From Blautia_A aquisgranensis (GTDB taxonomy: Bacteria > Bacillota > Clostridia > Lachnospirales > Lachnospiraceae), in contig NZ_JBBMEJ010000001.1 in NCBI RefSeq assembly GCF_040096615.1, positions 248,001-312,000 on the forward strand: a stretch of 64,000 nt of DNA. Direction: 5' to 3'. The position numbers and the translations under genes were made by a program. Below, one piece after another: positions 58,673 to 64,000 of the stretch (its first letter is position 1; the number at the start of each line of letters is the position of its first letter). The notes under the pieces were generated by a model. The model did not search any database and was not told the DNA's origin. It saw only the letters and a list, made by a program, of their open reading frames with translations.

Positions 58673-60835
58673 TCAGTGCTCTCCACCTCTGAATCCGGAG
58701 ATCACCTCCAGCATCCGATCCATATCCTGTGGTTTCTCGATAAATCCGTTCATTCCTGCTTCTGTGCTTAAGTCTCTCGCTTCCTGGGATACACAGGCTG
58801 TCATGGCTATGATCGGAACGGTTTCTGCATCTGATTTTCCGGATAGACGGATGCCCCTGGCAGCATCGTATCCGTTCATCACAGGCATCATAAGATCCAT
58901 ACGGATCACATCATAGGTTCTCTCAGGTGCATCCGTGAATTTCTTTACAGCCTGCTGCACAGCCGCTCCTGCTTTTTTTCTGTTTTCTTCCAGAATCTGC
59001 GGATCCTGACATTTCCGGTTCATTTCTAGAATTCCCATGATTCCGTTTAATGGTGTCCGCATGTCGTGAGACATGTTATTGAGAAAAATCTGTTTGGCGC
59101 GTCCTGCCTGATGTGCTTTTTTCAGAGCTTCCTGCTCTTTTTCAAGTGCCTGCTGAAGTTTCTCGCTATGCTCAGTTTCCAGTCTGGTCTGTTTCTTCAT
59201 TGACATATATCTCGTAACAAAGATTGCCACGATCAGAAGTCCGAATAACACTGCCGCACCATAAACCAACTCTTTGTGACTTCGCAGAAAATCGTCGGTG
59301 GTGTAGACAACAATATCTCCCATATATTTGTAAGAGTAATTAATGCCGTATTCTTCTCCCAGCATACTGATTCCCTGGTTTAATACCCAGAGAAGATCAC
59401 TGTTTCCGAAATTCACACCAAAACAGATCCTGTTTCCTTCGGCCATAGGAAGAAGGGTAAGCTTTTTATCTTCTCCCACAAGCTTTACCGACCGGAGTGC
59501 ATCCATAACTGTACTGGAAGCCTCGCCCTTTTTTACTTTACGAATACATTCCTCCGTACTGTCGCAGAGAATGATATCTGCCTCCGGAAAATGCTCGATC
59601 GTATAATAATACTGCAGCTGATTGTTCTCGTTCACTGCGATTCTGGAATTTTTCTCTTCACTGTATTTTCCTGTGTAGACCAGATCGATCGCAGAATTCA
59701 TGATAGCCGTGCTCTGCTGAAAACCGTTTTTTTCCGCATAATTTGTCTCTTCGCCCACAGGAAATACCATATCGATCTCATTATTTTTTAATGCTTCGAT
59801 CATTTTTTCCTGATTGTCGAAGCTCTGGTAAACAATCTCCGGTTTATAATCTCCGGGCAGCACATTAAAGAGCTCTTCCAGGATATCTTTTATGACACCG
59901 GTCACTTCACCACTTTTGCCGGTATCGCTGTACGGCAGATAATGATTCAGATAACCGACTGAGATCTTCTTGTGTGCATCCAGCCATTCTTTTTCCTGCT
60001 TGGAAAGAAATTTACCAATGGAGGAATCTGCCATATATTTACTCCGAAGCGAATCCAGATAAAGGGAATCCTGGCTGTTTATAATAGACAGAGCCTCATT
60101 CAGCTCCACTAAAAGATCCTGGCGTCCTTTGGAAACACACAGATAGTACGGGCATTTGCCTATCATCTCGATCGGAGCAATACCGGAGTAGGAGGATACG
60201 ATATTGTCCGCGCTGACAAAACCATCAATCTTTCCCTGATTAAAATCCTTTGAGCATTCTTCCAGATTTTTGTAGCTGACAACCTCTATATCTGCCTGTG
60301 TTTTCCCCATCCATTCGTCCAGTGCAGCTTTCATTTTTAAGTCATCTGTGATACCGATCTTTTTTCCGCTGTAAGAAGAAATATCTCCGCCTGTTATAGA
60401 CGTATCCCGGCTGTCCACATAAATATAAAAAGTCTCCTTCAGCATTTCGTACTGCGGATACAGAACCTTATCTTTCCGATCCGTTTCATAGGAAACACCT
60501 GCCAGCAGATCAATCTCCCCATTTAAAAGCTTCTCATAAAGCTCCTCCCATGTGCCTGGAACATACTGATATTTCCAGCCTGTATAGGAAGAAACCTTCT
60601 GTATATACTCATAAGCATAGCCTTTCCGAAGAGAAGTATCTCCATCACCTTCCTGAAAATTCTCTGCCTGATAATAGCCGATCTTTACTGTCTGCGAAGG
60701 ATCTTCGGAAGCATTTACTGTTTTCACGAAAAATCCCTCAAAGGCCAGAAGCCCGGTCAGTACAAATAAGCACAGCCACAGAAATCCGGCTCCCTTAAAA
60801 TCTATTTCTCTGAATCTTTTCTTTTGCACATTCAT
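58673..60835 (-). CDS. Hybrid sensor kinase-like protein lacking its ATPase domain
   Basis: The 720-residue protein has an N-terminal membrane segment, two solute-binding-type sensor domains (about 50-275 and 290-520), a second membrane segment (about 545-560), a coiled coil, a HisKA phosphoacceptor box (NNMSHDMRTPLNGIMGILEM near 618) and then directly a receiver C-terminal half (VIRMDLMMPVMNGYDAARGI near 650, ending FIEKPQDMD). The HATPase_c domain and first half of REC are absent. The join is in frame, so it is expressed but cannot autophosphorylate. GGGGG precedes ATG at 60835. Confidence 0.8.
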   Translation of the reverse strand: MNVQKKRFREIDFKGAGFLWLCLFVLTGLLAFEGFFVKTVNASEDPSQTVKIGYYQAENFQEGDGDTSLRKGYAYEYIQKVSSYTGWKYQYVPGTWEELYEKLLNGEIDLLAGVSYETDRKDKVLYPQYEMLKETFYIYVDSRDTSITGGDISSYSGKKIGITDDLKMKAALDEWMGKTQADIEVVSYKNLEECSKDFNQGKIDGFVSADNIVSSYSGIAPIEMIGKCPYYLCVSKGRQDLLVELNEALSIINSQDSLYLDSLRSKYMADSSIGKFLSKQEKEWLDAHKKISVGYLNHYLPYSDTGKSGEVTGVIKDILEELFNVLPGDYKPEIVYQSFDNQEKMIEALKNNEIDMVFPVGEETNYAEKNGFQQSTAIMNSAIDLVYTGKYSEEKNSRIAVNENNQLQYYYTIEHFPEADIILCDSTEECIRKVKKGEASSTVMDALRSVKLVGEDKKLTLLPMAEGNRICFGVNFGNSDLLWVLNQGISMLGEEYGINYSYKYMGDIVVYTTDDFLRSHKELVYGAAVLFGLLIVAIFVTRYMSMKKQTRLETEHSEKLQQALEKEQEALKKAHQAGRAKQIFLNNMSHDMRTPLNGIMGILEMNRKCQDPQILEENRKKAGAAVQQAVKKFTDAPERTYDVIRMDLMMPVMNGYDAARGIRLSGKSDAETVPIIAMTACVSQEARDLSTEAGMNGFIEKPQDMDRMLEVISGFRGGEH

Positions 60836-60945
60836 ACGCACATACCCCCTGCGTTTCGATACTCAGCATCCCCTGTTATCTTCATCCGGATCTCGCGGAT
60901 AAAATCTTCCATATACTTTTGCTGTTCTTTTTTGTAGTACTCCAA
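60832..60945 (-). CDS. Possible small ORF coupled to the sensor kinase
   Basis: A TTG at 60945 opens MEYYKKEQQKYMEDFIREIR and ends GGMCV at a TGA overlapping the sensor ATG by four bases (ATGA). The start lacks a strong site and an internal ATG at 60912 is an alternative. It may be a leader for coupled translation or the remnant of an upstream gene. Confidence 0.35.
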   Translation of the reverse strand: MEYYKKEQQKYMEDFIREIRMKITGDAEYRNAGGMCV

Positions 60946-61050
60946 TTAATCAGGTCTACTCTCTATAATAGTTAGCTTCTTATTATATCATGCGAACCGC
61001 AAAAATTAACAAATTTTATCAAAAAAATCTCCCAGTATTTTCTTTTTTTA

Positions 61051-61079
61051 TTGCGTCACAAGAAAGTTTCCTGTATAAT
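61051..61079 (+). promoter_or_regulatory. Promoter of the AGCS symporter gene
   Basis: TTGCGT and a perfect TATAAT are separated by 17 bases, giving transcription about 100 bases before the gene start. Confidence 0.7.
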
Positions 61080-61107
61080 CAACGTAATAATTATAATAAC
61101 GCAAAGT

Positions 61108-61151
61108 ACAAAGGCGTACAGCACACATATCCCGTGTCTGTACGCCTTTGT
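61108..61151 (+). promoter_or_regulatory. Long 5'UTR hairpin before the AGCS symporter
   Basis: ACAAAGGCGTACAG and CTGTACGCCTTTGT form a perfect 14-bp stem, with further CACAC/GTGT pairing inside after one bulged base. No T-run follows, so it is not a simple terminator; it may stabilise the mRNA or be a binding site. It ends 40 bases before the start codon. Confidence 0.6.
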
Positions 61152-61190
61152 GTCTGGTAAGAGTTCACTTAAGGAAAAGGAGGAGTTACT

Positions 61191-62573
61191 ATGATAAATG
61201 CAATCGGAAATGTAATCAGCCAGATTGACAGTCTGGTATGGGGCTGGTGGATGATCATCCTGCTTCTTGGCACCCACATTTTCATGACCATCCGTACCGG
61301 AGTGATCCAGCGAAAGATCGGTACTGCTATCCGTCTCTCCGTTACCAAAGACACCGGCGCGGAAGGTGAGGTCAGCCAGTTCGGTGCTCTGACAACTGCC
61401 CTAGCTTCTACCATTGGAACCGGAAACATCATTGGCGTGGGAACTGCCATTGCCCTCGGCGGTCCCGGTGCAGTCCTCTGGTGCTGGCTTACCGGTGTAT
61501 TCGGAATCGCCACAAAATACAGTGAATCCCTTATCGCTGTAAAATATCGTGTCAAAACCAAAGACGGCCGTATGCAAGGTGGTGCCATGTATGCGCTGGA
61601 ACGAGGACTTCACATGCGCTGGCTGGGGCTGCTCTTTGCGTTCTTCGGCGGATTTGCCTCCTTTGGAATCGGATGTGCCACACAGGTCAATGCCATTGCC
61701 ACTGTATGCAATGAAAATCTCCATATCCCGCCTGCAGTCATCGGTGTTGCTGTTGCAGTTCTCACTGCTCTCGTTATCTTTGGCGGCATCAAATCCATCG
61801 CAAATGTCTGCGAACGCCTTGTTCCATTTATGGCATTTTTCTATGTGATCGGATGCATCATCATACTTGGTATTAATTTTGATCTTATCATTCCTGCCGT
61901 AAAAACCATCTGCAGGCTTGCATTTACCCCGGGAGCCGCTGCAGGCGGTCTTGTGGGACGCGGTATTATGATAGCTATGCAGTATGGAATCGCCAGAGGA
62001 CTTTTTTCCAATGAATCCGGTATGGGTTCTGCTCCTATCGCTGCTGCCGCCGCTCAGACAAGAAACCCGGTACGTCAGGCACTCGTTTCCAGTACCGGTA
62101 CTTTCTGGGACACTGTTGTGGTATGTCTGATGACCGGTCTTGTTCTTGTAACCAGCATTATGAAAAATCCTTCTATCGACATGGGAAATATCACCGACGG
62201 CGGCGTTCTTACCACCCTTGCTTTTCAACAGATCCCGGTTCTCGGCCCTGTGATCCTGGTTGTCGGAATCATTTCCTTTGCCTATTCCACGGTTCTTGGG
62301 TGGGCCTATTACGGTGAACGATGTGTGGAATATTTTTCCGGCAAAAAAGGACTCATTCCTTATCGTATCCTGTACGTTCTGGTAGCTGCCATTGCACCTG
62401 TGATCTCCCTGAATCTGGTATGGACCATAGCTGATATCCTGAATGCCCTGATGGCGATTCCCAACCTGATCGCCGTGCTGCTCCTGTCCAATGTGATCGT
62501 CAGTGAAACAAAGAAATATATTCATGATCTTGATGCCCGGGACGATACACCGATTGAAATAATCGATAAATAA
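61191..62573 (+). CDS. Sodium:alanine/glycine symporter (AGCS family)
   Basis: The 460-residue protein has about 11 membrane segments and the AGCS signature GTGNIIGVGTAIALGGPGAV near 80, with MGSAPIAAAAAQTRNPVRQA near 280. It imports alanine or glycine with sodium. AAGGAGG lies 8 bases before the ATG. It has its own promoter and a terminator on the far side. Confidence 0.9.
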   Translation: MINAIGNVISQIDSLVWGWWMIILLLGTHIFMTIRTGVIQRKIGTAIRLSVTKDTGAEGEVSQFGALTTALASTIGTGNIIGVGTAIALGGPGAVLWCWLTGVFGIATKYSESLIAVKYRVKTKDGRMQGGAMYALERGLHMRWLGLLFAFFGGFASFGIGCATQVNAIATVCNENLHIPPAVIGVAVAVLTALVIFGGIKSIANVCERLVPFMAFFYVIGCIIILGINFDLIIPAVKTICRLAFTPGAAAGGLVGRGIMIAMQYGIARGLFSNESGMGSAPIAAAAAQTRNPVRQALVSSTGTFWDTVVVCLMTGLVLVTSIMKNPSIDMGNITDGGVLTTLAFQQIPVLGPVILVVGIISFAYSTVLGWAYYGERCVEYFSGKKGLIPYRILYVLVAAIAPVISLNLVWTIADILNALMAIPNLIAVLLLSNVIVSETKKYIHDLDARDDTPIEIIDK

Positions 62574-62585
62574 ATTATTCAAAAA

Positions 62586-62640
62586 AATAACAGCTTCTTT
62601 CTCTGCTGCGTTTCATGCAATCAGTAAAAAAGCTGTTATT
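62586..62640. terminator. Bidirectional terminator between symporter and carbonic anhydrase
   Basis: AATAACAGCTT and AAGCTGTTATT form a perfect 11-bp stem with a 33-base loop, with T-runs on the plus strand. The genes converge here. Confidence 0.7.
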
Positions 62641-62644
62641 TTTA

Positions 62645-63148
62645 TTATAAGATACCCTGATTTTTCATCTCTTCCGATACAGCAAGATATTCTTTGCTGT
62701 TTTCCAGAATACCAAGTTTTTCTTCCCAGGTAAGGTTGCGTTTGATCCTGGCCGGACTGCCCATAACCAGGGAGCCATCCGGAACTACCGTATTCTTGGT
62801 GACAAGGCTTCCTGCTCCTATGATACAGTCATTACCGATCTTCGCTCCGTCAAGGATCACTGCTCCCATTCCGATCAGAGTCCGGTCACCAATGGAACAT
62901 CCGTGAATCACAGCGTTATGTCCTACTGTGACATTATTTCCGATGTGAACCGGCATACCGTGACTCACATGAACGGTACAGTTCTCCTGAATATTCGTCT
63001 CCTCGCCGATCACAACCGGAGCATCATCACCACGGATCACGGCATAATACAGCACACAGCTGTCACGGCCAATCGTCACATCTCCTACGATCACAGACTG
63101 CCGGGCGATTCTGGCACCCTCTGCGATCTTTACATCTTTATAGTTCAT
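62645..63148 (-). CDS. Gamma-class carbonic anhydrase family protein
   Basis: The 167-residue protein is a left-handed beta-helix of hexapeptide repeats (VIVGDVTIGRDSCVLYYAVI, ENCTVHVSHGMPVHIGNNVT). His residues in CTVHVSHG and GHNAVIHG match the zinc-binding set of gamma carbonic anhydrases, along with RGD near the N-terminus. It probably converts CO2 to bicarbonate, though many homologues are uncharacterised. GAGGAAAA precedes the ATG. Convergent with the symporter and 12 bases after the Lon-like gene. Confidence 0.88.
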   Translation of the reverse strand: MNYKDVKIAEGARIARQSVIVGDVTIGRDSCVLYYAVIRGDDAPVVIGEETNIQENCTVHVSHGMPVHIGNNVTVGHNAVIHGCSIGDRTLIGMGAVILDGAKIGNDCIIGAGSLVTKNTVVPDGSLVMGSPARIKRNLTWEEKLGILENSKEYLAVSEEMKNQGIL

Positions 63149-63160
63149 TTCGATTTTCCT

Positions 63161-64000
63161 CTAGTTCAGAAGCTCTCTTACCATATCCGGGGTAAAGGTC
63201 ACTGCTTTTACATGATCTACCTCGATCTGATACAGTGCATTGGCTGCAATATGCTCTGCTGCCTGCTCCAGATCACGGATTCCTGTGGTATCTGCAAATT
63301 TCTCGATCACTGCATCCAGCGCTTCGTCTGTCACAATACATTCTTCCGGTTTCAGGCTCATGCGTTTGAGAACCTTCGGAAGCGCAAATCTTGAGAAGAT
63401 GATCTTCTTTTCTTCCGGTGTATAATCCGGGATATCGATCACTGCAAAACGGGACATCAAAGGAGCGCTGATCTGTGACTTATCATTGGCTGTTGCGATC
63501 GGATAAACACCAACAGTCGGAACCATACATTCCATATAGTTGTCAGTAAATCCAAGATTATCCAGAAGAGTCAGAAGTACATCTGCCGGATTTCCGTTGC
63601 CTTTGCCTGAGGCTGCCTTATCAAGCTCGTTGATGATAAATACCAGGTTGGATTCTCCTGCCATGGAAAAAGCCTCCATGATGATTCCAGGTTTCGCGTT
63701 GGCATAAACACGTGAGCTTCCGGTAAGCTGTTCCGGATCATTGATGGAGCTCATATCCAGTGTGGTCCACGGCATCTTCAGGATTCTCGCAACTGCATAG
63801 GCGATCTGGGATTTACCGGTACCTGCCGGTCCCACAAGAAGAAGTCCGTAAGCCGGAAGTGTATGGGTACGATTGATCTGAATAATCGTCTCGATGATTC
63901 TCTGTTTTACACGCTCCATTCCATAAAGCTCTTCATCCAGGATACGGCGTGCTTCCTTCGGGTCAATAGATTCAAAGTAATTATGCTTCCACTGAATGTT
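63161..64000 (-). CDS. Lon-like AAA+ ATPase lacking the protease domain (partial at window edge)
   Basis: The frame is open to the window edge. It encodes EARRILDEELYGMERVKQRI, Walker A LLLVGPAGTGKSQIAYAVAR, Walker B NLVFIINELDKAASG and sensor ATANDKSQIS, then an alpha-helical C-domain ending TPDMVRELLN. This is the Lon AAA+ module, but the stop comes where the Ser-Lys protease domain should begin. Lon residue numbers cannot be given because the N-terminus lies outside. It may work as an unfoldase or signalling ATPase. Confidence 0.78.
   Translation of the reverse strand, partial: NIQWKHNYFESIDPKEARRILDEELYGMERVKQRIIETIIQINRTHTLPAYGLLLVGPAGTGKSQIAYAVARILKMPWTTLDMSSINDPEQLTGSSRVYANAKPGIIMEAFSMAGESNLVFIINELDKAASGKGNGNPADVLLTLLDNLGFTDNYMECMVPTVGVYPIATANDKSQISAPLMSRFAVIDIPDYTPEEKKIIFSRFALPKVLKRMSLKPEECIVTDEALDAVIEKFADTTGIRDLEQAAEHIAANALYQIEVDHVKAVTFTPDMVRELLN

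Noticed and set aside
61080..61190. Glycine or other riboswitch before the symporter
   Set aside because: The leader is only about 110 bases with one long hairpin and lacks the conserved two-aptamer pattern.
61401..62582. 393-codon minus-strand frame opposite the AGCS symporter
   Set aside because: The plus strand encodes an AGCS symporter with its signature, promoter and ribosome site; the antisense protein is low-complexity and lacks any family.
1..64000. tRNA or rRNA genes
   Set aside because: No cloverleaf-like sequence or rRNA-like stretch was noticed, including near the proposed element end; I cannot exclude a tRNA without a dedicated search.

Overview
The window looks like a Lachnospiraceae-type (Clostridia, low-GC Firmicutes) genome. 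Most start codons follow strong AGGAGG-like ribosome sites, there are several Lachnospiraceae-style DUF families, and bases 1-45,064 form a Tn1549/CTn-like integrative element with nested elements. From about 45,065 to 64,000 the sequence reads as ordinary chromosome.

Region 1-11 kb carries a type I toxin-like gene, a primase/RepA-type helicase fusion, a MobQ-type relaxase with a DUF3847 partner, a DUF3791/DUF3990 cassette, a large unknown membrane protein, GNAT acetyltransferases, an XRE regulator, a five-hairpin noncoding cluster and ssb. Region 11.3-16.1 kb holds a phosphate-themed pair (Na/Pi symporter with PhoU-like domain, and a circularly permuted PstS-like lipoprotein), an EAL phosphodiesterase and an orphan TnpV. 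Region 16.2-25.6 kb is a GC-rich Tn4451-type mobilizable element (serine recombinase, TnpW, DnaC-like and DnaD-like replication proteins, relaxase, MobC) whose cargo is a winged-helix regulator and a HelD-like RNA polymerase-recycling helicase.

Region 25.8-45.06 kb is the other half of the element backbone, read right to left: DUF6075, DUF3970, ParA, ParB, RepA_N initiator with internal iterons, DUF6050, DUF6809, a small membrane protein, XRE regulator, PcfB, VirD4, then a truncated Maff2. VirD4 is split exactly by a second serine-recombinase element (26,405-37,123) carrying a GNAT, an MFS efflux pump behind an attenuator-like leader, TnpX-like recombinase, TnpW, VapE-like protein, CHC2 primase, MobV/Pre relaxase, an excisionase-like protein, DUF6076 and TnpV. 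No VirB4, VirB6, CHAP hydrolase or topoisomerase genes are visible, so the conjugative machinery appears lost and the element would need a helper for transfer. Its right end seems to lie within the first codons of a low-molecular-weight protein tyrosine phosphatase gene.

The chromosomal part carries a small Cys-rich gene with an in-frame UGA, a sedoheptulokinase-like FGGY kinase, an operon tetR-hypB-FeS/FAD oxidoreductase-hypA-DUF5692 with no hydrogenase nearby, a MATE pump, a ferredoxin-type aldo/keto reductase, a thymidine kinase/HD-GYP deletion junction, an esterase, a hybrid sensor kinase that lacks its ATPase domain, an AGCS amino-acid symporter, a gamma-carbonic anhydrase and a Lon-like ATPase that lacks the protease domain.
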